Notes: generated by a model from the letters alone, not told the origin. A DNA stretch of 64,000 bases from Rhodocollybia butyracea (GCA_015501585.1 JADNRY010000057.1:1-64000); one strand, 5' to 3'; numbered from the stretch's first letter, positions 31,395 through 43,074 are shown. Made by a program: numbers and translations.

Positions 31395-32300
31395 ATGCCG
31401 GACACTCGCCGTGACTTGAACACCATTATGCTGAAGGATGACCAGTCCGAGGACTTGTTTGGAAATTGGCAGATGCAGACTAGAGCTGTGTTGAGGAAGA
31501 AGAAGTTGTTGGCATATGTTGAGAGAGAGGAGAGAGAGAGAGATTCTAATGGAGAGTATGTTGAAGATATTGGAAAGCCGAAAGCGCCGGAGCCGATGAC
31601 GGGAATTAGTACTAAGACTTGGAAGTCATGGAAGGAGAAGAGTGATGAAGCTGCTGGACTTATATTCGAACGTCTTGACCCGGACCAGTACACTATCGTC
31701 AGGGGAATTGATGACAGCCCACTTGCAATGTGGGAAGCACTTGCCGAGTATCACCTCGTTAAAGGTCTTGGATCCATTGTCTCCATCTACGAGAAAATCA
31801 TGCGGTCTCACAAGGATGAAACCATCTCCATCGCTTCCCATGTATCCACCATTTGCAAACTTGTTGATCATTTGGAGAACCTTGGCGAGCCTGTCTCCAC
31901 ATCCTTCATGGTTGCTTGTATTCTAGTCTCTCTTCCAGAGGACTACCGACCGATCATCTTGAAACTCGATGGAGATCCGAGGATTTCAGATATCAACTAC
32001 GTTACTGCTCGCTTGCAGAACTTTGATGTCACCTATGGCAAGGGACCGAACCAGTCTCCGTCCATCGTATCGGGTGGGGATATTTCTATGGCTCAGACTC
32101 AAGGCTTGATGGCTCGCACGCGCCGCCCTGTTTCCGAACTCACATGTTTCAACTGTGGGAAACGTGGCCATATCCGAGCCAACTGTCGGGAGCCCCCTCA
32201 TGCTAATCCAGATCCTGCTAGTACGACAACGCTCATGGCTTTGACTTCAGGTCAGCCTGCCACTCATGTTGGGGAGCTCACTCAATATTATGAAGCCTAA
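31395..32300 (+). CDS. Copia gag polyprotein
   Basis: Single open frame of about 301 residues from MPDTRRDLNTIMLKDD to TAA. The middle matches the Copia gag (UBN2-type) layout: WQMQTRAVLRKKKLLAYVE, AAGLIFERLDPDQY, LAMWEALAEYH, FMVACILVSLPEDYRPI. A CCHC zinc knuckle follows near residue 255 (CFNCGKRGHIRANC). The protein packages element RNA into virus-like particles. No pol frame follows; the stop lies 135 bp before the 3' LTR, so the product is gag alone. Confidence 0.9.
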   Translation: MPDTRRDLNTIMLKDDQSEDLFGNWQMQTRAVLRKKKLLAYVEREERERDSNGEYVEDIGKPKAPEPMTGISTKTWKSWKEKSDEAAGLIFERLDPDQYTIVRGIDDSPLAMWEALAEYHLVKGLGSIVSIYEKIMRSHKDETISIASHVSTICKLVDHLENLGEPVSTSFMVACILVSLPEDYRPIILKLDGDPRISDINYVTARLQNFDVTYGKGPNQSPSIVSGGDISMAQTQGLMARTRRPVSELTCFNCGKRGHIRANCREPPHANPDPASTTTLMALTSGQPATHVGELTQYYEA

Positions 32301-32435
32301 CTGGGTTCTTGAAGTCGTGGGAGCCTTTTTTGTATGTTCTCTCTCATTCTGTTTCTTTTGGACTGTTTCTGTTTCTTTGTTTATTTATCTTCTTATGTGG
32401 TACGTTCTGTGTACCTTGGCCCTCACAAGTGGGAG

Positions 32436-32661
32436 TGTTGAGAACGGACCGCCGGTCCGACGACGGTTGTTTCGGGCTCAAGTAGCACCACCGGCATGAT
32501 ACCCGCCACCCCGTGTCTTACTGTATTCGTTATTACTTTACTATTTATATTGACTACCGTACTTCCAATAAAGGGATCGTTTGCGCCCCCCGTTTCCGCG
32601 CCCCCCTAAATTCTGTCTGATAAGCTTTTGCTTATTATCGCTTCTGGACCTATCGCTCACA
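32436..32661 (+). repeat. 3' LTR of the Copia element
   Basis: Identical by eye to the 5' LTR. It is followed by TCACA and then the target duplication GAAGG. Confidence 0.9.
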
Positions 32662-33340
32662 TCACAGAAGGTACTTGGATCGGATGGATCCTTCACAGAC
32701 ATCAACGTTCGGCAACGGTGACGACCCAGCGTAAAGAAACGTTTACTCACGTAGACTCTCAAGGCCGGACTTGAACTCGGTATGACAAACGGTGCCGGGA
32801 CTGTCTGTATAGTGTCCACCGCCTCAAAGATCGGCCCAGGGGATCGATTCTCTCGTCTTCTGCGACGATAGAATACTGCACCGACAACCAAAAGAGAGAC
32901 GAAAGCGAGTCCTCTGACTACACCACCTGCTATGGCCCCAGCCTCCAATCTTCCTCCTTTACTCGATGGAGTAGGGGTGGATGCATCAGAAGCGACAGAT
33001 CCTGTTACTGTTGATACTGCTGGAAGCGTGATGGACCTACGGATTCGGGAAGATCTAAAGAGTATGTTTTTGATCTACGTGTACATAGGATAAAGTACCT
33101 AGTTGCAAAACTACTGAGCATATACTCTAACAAACTATCTACATATGCTGAAGAAGGTAGTCAAGCTTCCTTTAGTGTCGACTTGGCTGTGCAATACCGT
33201 CGGCGTGCGCTTTGGTATCCCTCTAGCAAAACAATATCCATTATCCGTAATGTTGTACAACAGCTGATATAGTAATATAGATACACTTTAAAACATCACT
33301 GTCTTGTACAGGAGATTAAACAAAGTCTATAAGTGTTCGG

Positions 33341-34538
33341 TCAAACCTCCGCTATTCCAGAGTATACCGCCGGTACGTCGCTTGTCGGGCGATATTGTAC
33401 CGTGGACATTGTATCCTGCGTCAGATAAGACTGAGGGAAAGTACTTGAATCGGACGGGTCCTACATGAAGAGATCAGCGTTTGACCGTCAAGCCAGAGAA
33501 AAGAAAAGTACTCACATAAAGTTTCGTTGGCGAACTTGAAACTTGCGACAGCATCGGTGTTGGAGCTGCCTGCATGTCCACCCCATCAAGAATCGGCTTA
33601 CTCGGCTGGGGAGATCGATTCTGTCGTCCTCGACGACGATAGAATACCACACCTACAGCCAAAAGAGAAAGGAAAGCAACTCCTCCAACTACACCACCGA
33701 CTATCGGCCCAACCTCCGATTTTTTCTTTGATGAACCAGGGGCAGTGGTTTCGGGGGTATCTAAAGTGCATGTTGTCAGACGTACATGGATGAAAATAGA
33801 ACTCACCTCCTTGGGCTACGGCAAGGTCGATATTGAATGTAGCGCCCGGTTCCTGGTGGAATGTAAACATGAACTCACTGCAGGGAAGATATGCAACATA
33901 CAACATAACTCTGAAATGCCCAGTGCGGAATCGCGGTCTCAGGTGGCACAGGGTTTGGGTAACTGTAAAACTTGTAAATCTCCTCAAGATAAAAGGACAA
34001 GAGCACGCACCCGGTGTATACTGTAGAGCAATTCGAAGAATATGCTGACCATCTAAGCAAAAGATAGTTTATCGAGTAAGTCAAATAAAGTCGAACGTTA
34101 CTTACATCCGATGCACCGCTCCCTGACAAGCTGCACATGCACTTAGAAGGCTGTAGTACACATTGGAGCAAGTGCAACTATCCGCATTAGTCGCAGGGAG
34201 GAAGTATTCCAGCGCAGCGTCCACAGGGGAGATCGTAAATACTTTAAGTAATATCAGATTGCCGTGGGCAAAAACCAAGAACTAAACACCCACCGCCCGC
34301 AGAGGTGCATACAGCTCCCAGATAGCCTGCGACCTGACAGGGGCTTTGTCCCAGCGAGTTGGCATTCTGTATATAAGATAAAGTTTACATAAAAAGGACT
34401 ATTGCAAGCACTAAGATTCACCAACGGAGACGGAAGTTGGAAGGTACAAGCCGGAACATTGATGGGCGCAATCCCTTGTACGGGTGACCAGAACAAAGAG
34501 GTCGCAAGGGCTAGTATGAAACCGAGTGGAAGGGACAT
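33341..34538 (-). CDS. Cys-rich type I membrane protein, array copy B
   Basis: Closest relative of copy A, with matching exons and 3' UTR. The signal peptide is MSLPLGFILALATSLFWSPV, then PINVPAC. The ectodomain exons are intact (NANSLGQSPCQVAGYLGAVC). The stalk/TM reads SSKKKSEVGPIVGGVVGG followed by FLSLLAVGVVFYRRRG. The last exon ends at 33341. Unlike copy A, the intron after AVAQG has a normal GT donor. The A/B pair plus the truncated copy between them suggest a local duplication separate from copies D-F. Confidence 0.82.
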
Positions 34539-35075
34539 GATGAGCTTCCCGAGTCAATTGTGAGAGCTTCTGCAACTGAACAAGGTGAGTCCCAGCTGAA
34601 AGAGTTTCAGTTTGTTTATGTACTCCCGAGTCCCTTGACATAATCGCGGATTTGCGCGGAATCTGAATGATAGTTGTTCGAGCAGCTGGACCTGTTGAAG
34701 GTTGAAGGACGATGGATGGATATTTCTATTCAACCACTCATCACCTGTCTAGCTTGAGTCTAGCTATGTTAGCAGCCATAGCCACAAGCACTTTGAAATG
34801 GTGCCAAGTTGATGGTGGGTGTACAAGGTTCTGTCCTAGGTCCAAGTTGAAGTTGGGTCAAAGCGCGCTCAACTTTTAGCGCCGAGTTAGTTACATAATC
34901 TTATTCTCTGTGCTCTTCCAAAGTCTTCGTCGAGGTACCATCCAATCCTTTAGCAACATACACGACTGCTAGCGAATAGCGATATAGACGCACTTCCTTT
35001 GAAAATCAGCATCTGCCTACAGAAGACTGAACAAAGTTTTATCTATCACTAATCAGCGTCTCCTTGCCAGTGAAC
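34539..35075. other. Spacer between array copies B and C
   Basis: Contains the promoter of copy B and the 3' flank of copy C. It shares scattered blocks with 30360-30835 (for example gtactcccgagtccc and gaagactgaacaaagttttatctatca), so it belongs to the duplicated unit. No gene. Confidence 0.55.
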
Positions 35076-36338
35076 TCAGATTTCCGCCATCCCGGAATAT
35101 CCCACTGATGAACCACTCAACGAGCGATAATGCGCCGTGGATACTGTATCCTGCATCAGAGGAGACTGAGGGAAGGTACTTGGATCGGATGGGTCCTGCA
35201 CACATATCAACATTTAGCAACCCAGCGAAAAGAAAAGGTTACTCACGTAGACTCTCGGAGGGGGACTCGAACTCGGTATTACAAACGGTGTGGGAACTGT
35301 CTGCATGGTGTCCACCCCATCAAGGATCGGTCCGGGGAATCGATTATCTCGTCTTCGGCGACGGTAGAATACTGCACCGACAACCAAAAGAGAGACGAAA
35401 GCGAGTCCTCCGACCACACCACCTGCTATGGCCCCAGCCTTCGAGCTTCCTCCTTTACTCGATGGAGTAGGGGTGGATGTACCGGAAGCGCCCAATCCTG
35501 TTACTGTTGATACTATTGGAAGCGTACTTGAAGGGCCTACGGATTCGGGAAGATCTAAAGAGTATGTTTTTGATCTATGTGGCTGCGCTTGGGTGAAAAT
35601 AGAACTCACCTCCTTGGACTGCGGCAAGGGTGACATTAAAGGTAGCGTCAGCACCCTGTTGGACTTTAAGCATGAATTCTAAGGGAGAGTATGCAACGTA
35701 CAGAATAACTCTGAAATGCCCAGTTTGGGATCGCGGTGCCAGCTGGAACAGGGTTCGGGTACCTGTAAGTCTGTAAACCTCGTGGATCTCATAAAGCCAA
35801 GATAACAAGCAGACGCACACAGAATCGAAGACTGTGGAGCAATTCGAAGACCATGCTGGCCATCTAAGCAAGAGGTATTAGTATCGATATCGAGTAAGTC
35901 CACTATCGCCCACGTTAGATATCCCGCTCCTTGACAACTTGCACATGCACTCAAAGCGCTGTAAAACACGGTCGAACAAGTGCAATTATTGTCTAGTAGA
36001 CCTATTGCATTGGAGTACACCTGTGTAGCGAGGATGCTGGGAATGGAATATGCTTTGAGCGTATTAGAACGCCGCGAACAGTAAACGAAGAGCTAAAGAC
36101 ACACTGGGCGCGCATACAATTCCCAAGTACCCTGCGACTTGACAGGCACTTTGTCCTAGAGAGTTGACAGGCTACGCAGGGGAATAAGATTTAAATAGAG
36201 AGCGTCATTGTAAACACTACTCGCTAACGCAAACTGTGGGTTACAAGCTGGAACATTTATGTTCGGTATCACTGCTCGTACGGGCGACCAGAAGAACAAG
36301 GGCGCGAAGACCAGTATTAAATCGAATGGAAAGGGCAT
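35076..36338 (-). CDS. Cys-rich type I membrane protein, array copy C
   Basis: Most diverged signal peptide (MPFPFDLILVFAPLFFWSPV, then INVPACNPQ). Ectodomain exons follow the family plan: NSLGQSACQVAGYLGIVC-like, then NCTCSTVFYSALSACASCQG, then WPAWSSNCSTVFDS. The stalk is longer (GLGASGTSTPTPSSKGGSS). The TM segment reads AGAIAGGVVGGLAFVSLLVV, then GAVFYRRRRRDN. The last exon ends at 35076, reading DPSDPSTFPQSPL. The intron before the stalk has a GT donor. The truncated fragment at 30836-33050 descends from this type. Ligand and role are unknown. Confidence 0.8.
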
Positions 36339-36885
36339 GGTGGGTTTCCAATTCGAGTGTAGTGTGAGAGCTTCCTCAAGGGCAAGGCAAGGTAAGGAGG
36401 ACAAGCTGATCTGGCCAGTCTGTTTATGTACCTGCACATGTCGCGGAGAGTGGGCCGAGCACGCTGTCATATATACATACATTCATGAAGCTCGACAGCC
36501 CCGATTTTATAGAGCTAGCTACTGCCACCACCGACAGATGTCCTTTCAGCGCTTGTTTAATACATATAAATTTCTTGGCTTCACAGCCAGTGAAGATTGA
36601 GTGGAGACGTGAAGATGAATGGTTCGGGAACGAATGGACTAACTCTGATTGTACACCACATAAGTATGAGCATAGTCCGACGATCGTCTTCAGCCTTCTT
36701 CAACCAGCTTCAGCCTTAATTATCGGAACATACATGGATCTGTGAATCTCCGTTACTGATCTCCACGATTTGGATGAATTGGATGGTTGAAGGAGGTTGA
36801 AGGGTACATAAGTACAGGTACATACTATGGAAAGTACCTTTCTTTTGATGTTAATCCGATCATCCCTCCAGCTGTCCCTTGCTCT

Positions 36886-37200
36886 GATTCGGTATAAATA
36901 TGCTTGTGACTGCCCTTGACCGCCTCACGTTTCGCAGGTATGTATACTGGCCACCTCACCAGTCCCAGCAGAGAGTCAGGTTAGCACGGATTACGAGTCG
37001 TCCACCGGTGTCACTGGTATCTCGAGTCTAACTGTTGTACCACTCTATCTGGGGGGCCAATCCATACGTTTTTGATACCGTTCTTATGAACACCATTCAC
37101 GGTGCTCCTTGTAATAGTAATGACGATTCTTTGTGTCAACAAATTCAGAAGGTGGCTGGCTGCTGTCGGGTCAAGGTTGTCGATGTTTTTGGCCACAGGT
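36886..37200 (+). pseudogene. Relic of the Pga1-like gene between array copies C and D
   Basis: Matches the last intron and exon 4 of the gene at 43604-44410 (cctcacgtttcgcagg, then ccactctatctgggg, then ataccgttcttatg), with stops and indels. Upstream exons are not visible. It shows that this spacer once held the same partner gene. Confidence 0.65.
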
Positions 37201-37307
37201 ACGATTTTTGCAGATCATTTTCATTGCGGACTGGTGATATGATAACGACAGAACATCAGCGTCTGTTTATAGGACATAAAATGTTGACTAGAAGCTTCCA
37301 TTCAGGT

Positions 37308-38561
37308 TCAGACTTCTGCATTTCCAGTGTATCCCGTGGTAGAATCACTCAACGAGCGATAGTGTACTGAGGATGTGTTCTGCGACAGATGAGACTGAGG
37401 GAAGGTGCTTGGGTCAGACGGGTTCTGCAAAGACATTAACATTCGACCGTCAATCAACACAGCGAAAAGAAAAGTCTACTTACGTAGAGTTTCAAAGGCG
37501 GAGTTGAACTCGAACTCGGTAAGACAAATGGTGTCGGAGTTGCCATCTGCATGTCCGCCCCGTCAAGTATGGGCTCGGAGGATCGATTCTCTTGTCTTCG
37601 GCGACGATAGAATACCACACCGACAGCCAAAAGAGAGATGAAAGCGAGTCCTCCGACTACACCACCTGCTATCGCCCCAGCCTCCGATTTTCCTCCGCTG
37701 CTTGAAGAAGTAGATGCGGGTGTGTTGGAAGCCCCAGGTCCTGATGTTGAAGATGCGCTCGAAGGGGCTGCGGATTCGGGGAGCTCTGAAGGGTAGTTAT
37801 TAGTCTATGTTAATCTGCAGGTGGATGAAGATAGAACTCGCCTCCTAGAGCTACGGCATTGGCGACATTGAATGTAGCGTTAGGACCCTGGTGGACTTTA
37901 AGCATGAATCCAAAGGGAGAATATGCAACGTACATTATAGCTCTGGAAAGCCCAGTGTGGAATTGCGGTCTGAGGCGGAACAGGGTTTGGGTAACTGTAT
38001 GGCTTGTAAGCTTCATGAGGATAAAAGGACAAGAGTACGCACTTGGTGGTGTATACTGTAGAGCAATTCGCAGAATATTCTGACCATCTGAGGAGGCGGG
38101 GTTAGTAGCATCAACGCTTTGATCCAATGGAGTCGAGCATCGCTCACGTTAGAGATCCCGCTCCTTGACAGGCTGCACATGCACTTATAACGCTATAATA
38201 CACAGTTGAACAAGTGCAATTATTAGCAAGAGTGTTACTGTAACTGAATCCAGCTACGATAGGATCGATTCCAAAACCTTTGAACAGTATCAGATCGCAT
38301 TAAACAGAAAGCCAAGAGGTAAAGACATACTGCCATTGTTGCATACAGCTCCCAAGTACCCAGCGACTTGACAGGGACTTTGGTTTAACGAGTTAGACTA
38401 GGCAGCGAAACTTTAGTTCAATAGAAAGAAGTCGCGCTGATACTAACAGCTAATGGAAACCCTGGCATGTTACAAGCCGGAACATTTATAGTCGCTGCTC
38501 GTACAGGCAACCACAACGAAGAGGTCGCAAGGGCCAGTATGAGACGGAATGGAAAGGACAT
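37308..38561 (-). CDS. Cys-rich type I membrane protein, array copy D
   Basis: Signal peptide MSFPFRLILALATSSLWLPV, then INVPACNMPGFPL. Exon 2 reads NSLNQSPCQVAGYLGAVCNN. The stalk contains GASNTPASTSSSSGGKSEAG and the TM AGAIAGGVVGGLAFISLLAV; the tail keeps VVFYRRRRQEN, then SSEPILDGADMQ. The last exon ends NTSSVHYRSLSDSTTGYTG. Very similar to copy E. The intron after ANAVALGG uses a GC donor (around 37838-37843). No frame break seen in the exons I joined. Confidence 0.82.
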
Positions 38562-38764
38562 GATGATTTTTTTTTTTCCGAGCTGGTTTGTGAGAGCTTC
38601 CTCGAGGGCAAGATGAGGACCAGGTGATCTAGTACCAGTCCATTTATGTACCCCACTGTTCGCGGAATCTGATGATCTTTGAGCAAGCTGTCCGACCTGG
38701 AGGAAGAAAGTCAGCGACAATTCACATGCCGGCTACAGCCGATTCTCGGTTTAATTTCCAGCGC

Positions 38765-39440
38765 TTATTTACTGTTCCTCTTTCTTTTCCTACTCTTTGT
38801 GTCATACATATGTATGCCTTTGCCAATACAACTTGGACGCTTCGGAACCGATAAATGCGAAAATCTGTAATGAAGATGAATGAATGATCCGTGAACGAAT
38901 CTACCTATCCTGGTCGGCCTTTGTGATTTGCGTAAGCCCACGATAAATCCGTCAGCTAACCAAACAGTCTTTACACGCCAGCTCCTCTCGGGACACACAT
39001 GAACGCCGTCTGTTCCTATTTTCGAGACCTTCACACCCAGCCGCCTACATGAAATTTGGATAAAACTGGATTTAGATGAATCAGTATCGAAAGTTTACGT
39101 TGTGGGTCATGGCCTGGATCAGTAAGTAGCTTGATTTGATGCATCGCGTCATTCGTTTATCATCGTTGTAGTCCCTAGCAGAATTTGGTATAAGTATTCT
39201 TAAATAATCCAGTAGCTGGTAGCCACTCTATCTGGGGGGGCAATTTCTGCTTTCTTGATATCGTGCTCGGGCACACCATTCCCAGTACCACTCGCAACGG
39301 TAATGACAATTCCTTATGTTAACAGATTCAGAAAGTGGTTGCTGTCGGGTCAAGGTACTGTCGATGATCTTGATCACAGGTACGATCTTTGCAGATCGTT
39401 TTCACTGCGTACGACTGATATGATAACGACATACTTCCAG
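38765..39440 (+). pseudogene. Relic of the Pga1-like gene between array copies D and E
   Basis: Matches the gene at 43604 across all four exons: the signal-peptide region (tatgcctttgccaatacaac), then gtgaacgaatctacctatcc, then ctcctctcgggacacacatg, then ggatcagtaagtagc, and a degraded exon 4 (ctatctggggg...). Several indels break the frame. Confidence 0.8.
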
Positions 39441-39498
39441 GGAACATCAGCGTCTGTTTACAGGAGATAAAACCTTGACTAGAAGCGTCCATTCAGGT

Positions 39499-40768
39499 TC
39501 AAACTTCTGCATTTCCTGAGTATCCCGCGGTAGAATCACTCAACGAGCGATAGTGTACCGAGGATGTGTTCTGCGATAGATGAGACTGAGGGAAGGTACT
39601 TGGATCAGACGGGTTCTGCAAAGACATTAACATTCGACCGTCAATCAACACAGCGAAAAGAAGAGTCTACTCACGTAGAGTTTCAAAGGCGGAGTCGAGC
39701 TCGAACCCGGTAAGACAAATGGTGTCGGAGTTGCCATCTGCATGTCCGCCCCGTCAAGTATGGGCTCGGAGGATCGATTGTCTTGTCTTCGGCGACGATA
39801 GAATACCACACCGACAGCCAAAAGAGAGATGAAAGCGAGTCCTCCGACTACACCACCTGCTATCGCCCCGGCCTCCGATTTTCCTCCACTGCTTGAAGAA
39901 GTAGACGCGGGTGTGTTGGAAGCCCCAGGTCCTGATGTTGAAGATGCGCTCGAAGGGGCTACGGATTCGGGGGAATCTAAAGAGTATGTTATTCGTCTAC
40001 GTTGATCTGCAGGTGGATGAAGATAGAACTCGCCTCCTTGAGCTTCGGCAACGGTGACATTGAATGTAGCGCCAGGAGCCTCGTAGACTCTAAGCATGAA
40101 TTCAAAGGGAGAATATGTAGCGTACAGTATAATTCTGGAATGCCCAGTGTGGAATCGCGGTCCCAGGCGGCACAGGGTTTGGGTAGCTGTATGGCTTGTA
40201 AGCTTCATCAAAATCAAAGGACGAGAGCACGCACCCGGTGTAAACTGTACTACCGCAACTAAGAGAGGACCATTCCGACCATCTAATCAGGCGGGGGTAG
40301 TAGCATCAACGCTTTGATCCAATAAAGTCGAGCATCGCTCACGTTTGAGATTCCACTCCTTGACAGGCTGCACATGCACTTAGGACGCTATAATACACAG
40401 TTGAACAAGTGCAATTATCAGCAAGACTGTTATTATAACTATCCCCAGCTACGATAGGTAAGATTGTAAAGCCTTTGAGCAGCGTCAAATCGCATTAAAC
40501 AGGAAGCAAACTAAAAGACATACTGTTATTGCTGTTGCATACGGCTCCCAAGTTCCCTGCGACTTGACAGGGACTTTGCTGTAGCGAGTTGACAGACTAG
40601 GCAGTGAAATTTTGAAACCTTAGTTCAATAGCGAGGAGTCGCGCTGATACTCACATTTAATGGAAACCCTAGCATGTTACAGGCTGGAACATTTATAGTC
40701 GCTGCTCGTACAGGCAACCACAACGAAGAGGTCGCAAGGCCTAGTATGAGGCGGAATGGAAAGGACAT
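39499..40768 (-). CDS. Cys-rich type I membrane protein, array copy E
   Basis: Signal peptide MSFPFRLILGLATSSLWLPV, then INVPACNMLGFPL. The Cys exon reads WSEWSSLSCGSTVYTG and the next YPNPVPPGTAIPHWAFQ. Then GATFNVTVAEAQGG, a GC-donor intron (around 40026-40032), the Ser-rich stalk PASTSSSSGGKSEAG, the TM segment AGAIAGGVVGGLAFISLLAV, and VVFYRRRRQDNRSSEPILDG. The last exon ends at 39499. Nearest sister is copy D. One ectodomain exon is shifted relative to A-C (WSSLSC in place of YSSNC). Confidence 0.82.
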
Positions 40769-41030
40769 GATGGTTTTTTTTCCGAGCGGATTTGTGAGAG
40801 CTTCCTCGAGGGCAAGATGAGGACCAGGTGATCTAGTGCCAGTCCATTTATGTACCCCCACTGTTCGCGGAATCTGATGATCTTTGAGCAAGCTGTCCGA
40901 CCTGGAGGAAGAAAGTCGGCGAGTTCTATTCAACGACCCACATGCTCAAGCTAGCCGGCTGCAGCCGCGGGGTGGTGAATGTATTCAAGGTCAAAGCGCG
41001 CTTATCTATTTAATATATTCAACTTCAGCG

Positions 41031-41720
41031 CTTATTTCATGTTCTTATTTTTGTTCTTCATCGTATCTTCTTTCTTTTCTTACTCTTCGTGTCATATGCC
41101 TTTGCCAACACCGAGATCGTCAACTTTGACGCCTCGGAACAGATAAATGCCAAAATAACCAATGAAAATGAATGGTCCGTGAACGAATCTGCCTTTCCTG
41201 GTCAGCCTTTGTGATTTTCGTAGGCCCATGATAGATCCGTCAACCAACCAAACAGTCTTTACCGTCACGCCAGCTCCTCTCGGGACACATATGAACGCCG
41301 TATGCTCCTCTCCTCAAGATCTTCTTTCGAAAGTTCCCAACTGCGGACATGAAGTTTGGATAAAAATGGATTTTGATGAATCAGAGTGGAAAGGGTACTG
41401 AAATTTTACGCTGAGGGTGCCATGGCCTGGATCAGTAAGTAGCATCTATCATCATCTCGAAGTTAGTTCGTTTATCATCATTCTAGTCCCCAGCAGATTT
41501 TGGTATAAGTATTCTTAATCCAGATGCGACTCCTTCACGGCCGGCATCTCGAGTCTGTTGAGTCTATCTGGGTGGCCAATCCCTGCTTTCTTGATATCGT
41601 TCTCAGGGGCACCATTCCCAGTACTGTTCGCAACGGTAACGACGATTCCTTATGTTAACAGATTCAGAAAATGGCTGGTTGCTGTCGGGTCAAGGTACTG
41701 TCGATGTTTGTGATCACAGG
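41031..41720 (+). pseudogene. Relic of the Pga1-like gene between array copies E and F
   Basis: The best-preserved relic. NTEIVNFDASEQINAKITNE and the second-exon sequence are readable, and the introns are in place. The 5' signal-peptide frame is shifted, exon 2 has a stop (gggtactga), and exon 4 is degraded after atctgggtggcc. It is clearly the same gene as 43604-44410. Confidence 0.85.
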
Positions 41721-41819
41721 TACGATTTTTGCAGATCATTTTCATTGCGTACGACTTCCAGGGAACATCAGCGTATGTTTACAAGAAATAAAGTCTTGAC
41801 TAGAAGCGTCCATTCAGAT

Positions 41820-43074
41820 TCAAACTTCTGCACTTCCAGTGTAACCCGCGGATGAATCATTCAACGAGCGATAATGTACCGAGGATGTGTTCTGCGACAT
41901 ATGAGACTGATCATGAGGGATGGTACTTGGATCAGACGGGTTCTGCAAAGACATTAACATTCGACCGTCAATCAACCCAGCAGAAAGAAAAGTCTACTCA
42001 CGTAGGGTCTCAAAGGCGGTGTTGAACTCGAACTCGGTAGGACAAATGGTGTCGGAGCTGCCATCTGCATGTCCACCCCGTCAAGTATGGGTTCGGAGGA
42101 TCGGTTCTCTTGTCTTCGGCGACAACAGAATACCACCGCACCGACAGCCGAGAGAGAGATGAAAGCGAGTCCTCCAACTGCACCACCTGCTATCGCCCCG
42201 ACCTCCAATTTTCCTCCATTGTCTGAAGAAGTAGCAGATCCTGTGGCTGTTGACGTTGAAGATGTGCTCGAAGGGGCTACGGATTCAGGGAAATCTAAAG
42301 GGTATATCGTCAGTCTACGTTCATCTGCAGGTGGATGGATCTAGAGCTCGCCCCCTAGAGCTACGGCATCGGCGACATTGAATGTAGCGTTAACACCCTG
42401 GTGGATCCTAAGCATGAATTTGAAGGGAGAATATGCAACGTACAATATAGCTCTGGAACGCCCAGTGTGGAATTTCGGTCTGAGCTGGCACAGGGTTTGG
42501 GTAACTGTATGGCTTGTAAGCTTATCAAAATCAAAGAACAAAAGCACGCACTTGGTGTAAACTGTAAAACAAACGGAGGACCATTCTGACCATCTAACCA
42601 GGCGGGGATAGTAGCATCAACCCTTCCCAATAAAGTTGAACATTGCTCACGTTGAAAATCCCCCTCCTTGACAGGCTGCGCATGCGCTTAGAGCGCCATA
42701 ATACACAGTTGAACAAGTGCAATTATCAGGAGCACCGTTGATGTATTTCAATCCAGCTACGATAGAATCGATTGTAAAGGCTTTGAACAGCATCAAATTG
42801 TATAAACAGCAAGCTAAGAACTAAGACATACGGTCAATGGGACTGCATACAGCTCCCAAGTACGCAGCAACTTCACAGGGACTCTGTCCTTGCAAATTGA
42901 CAGGCTAGGCAGTAGAACCTTAGTTCAATAGAGAGGAGTCACGCTGATACTCACATTTAATGGAAACTCTGGCATGGTACAAGCTGGAACAGATATACTC
43001 AGAGTCACTGCTCGTACAGGCCACCACAATGAAGAGGTCGCAAGGGCTAGTATGAGACGGAATGGAAAGGACAT
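41820..43074 (-). CDS. Cys-rich type I membrane protein, array copy F
   Basis: Signal peptide MSFPFRLILALATSSLWWPV, then SISVPACTMPEFPL. Exon 2 reads NLQGQSPCEVAAYLGAVC. The next exons read DNCTCSTVYYGALSACAACQ and WSEWSSVCFTVY, with the Cys position moved. The TM exon is EVGAIAGGAVGGLAFISLSA, then VGAVVFCCRRRQEN, which has two cysteines at the membrane face not seen in other copies (possible palmitoylation). The stalk is shorter than in D/E. The intron after AVALGG has a GC donor (around 42350). The last exon ends at 41820. It is the array copy next to the intact Pga1-like gene, so this pair may preserve the ancestral unit. Confidence 0.8.

Larger units (their letters stand above)
30937..32666 (+). 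mobile_element. Gag-only Copia-type LTR retrotransposon
   Basis: 226-bp LTRs at 30937-31162 and 32436-32661 appear identical, so the insertion is very recent. The 5' LTR is followed directly by ggttatgggccc (primer-site position), and the 3' LTR is preceded by a typical polypurine stretch, acaagtgggag. The only gene is gag; protease, integrase and reverse transcriptase are absent, so it needs a helper. The target duplication GAAGG is at 30932-30936 and 32667-32671. The 3' LTR carries five extra bases, TCACA (32662-32666), before the TSD. AATAAA lies within each LTR. Confidence 0.9.
30836..33050 (-). pseudogene. Truncated membrane-protein copy (last exons only), split by Copia
   Basis: Only the stalk/TM/tail exon (32735-33037: SSKGGRLEAGAIAGGVV, VSLLVVGAVFYRRRR) and the last exon (SDPSTFPQSPLTQDTVSTAH) remain. 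The signal peptide and Cys-rich ectodomain exons are absent beyond about 33060. The Copia element (30937-32661) sits inside the last exon. The tail is closest to array copy C. The fragment cannot make a secreted protein. Confidence 0.85.
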
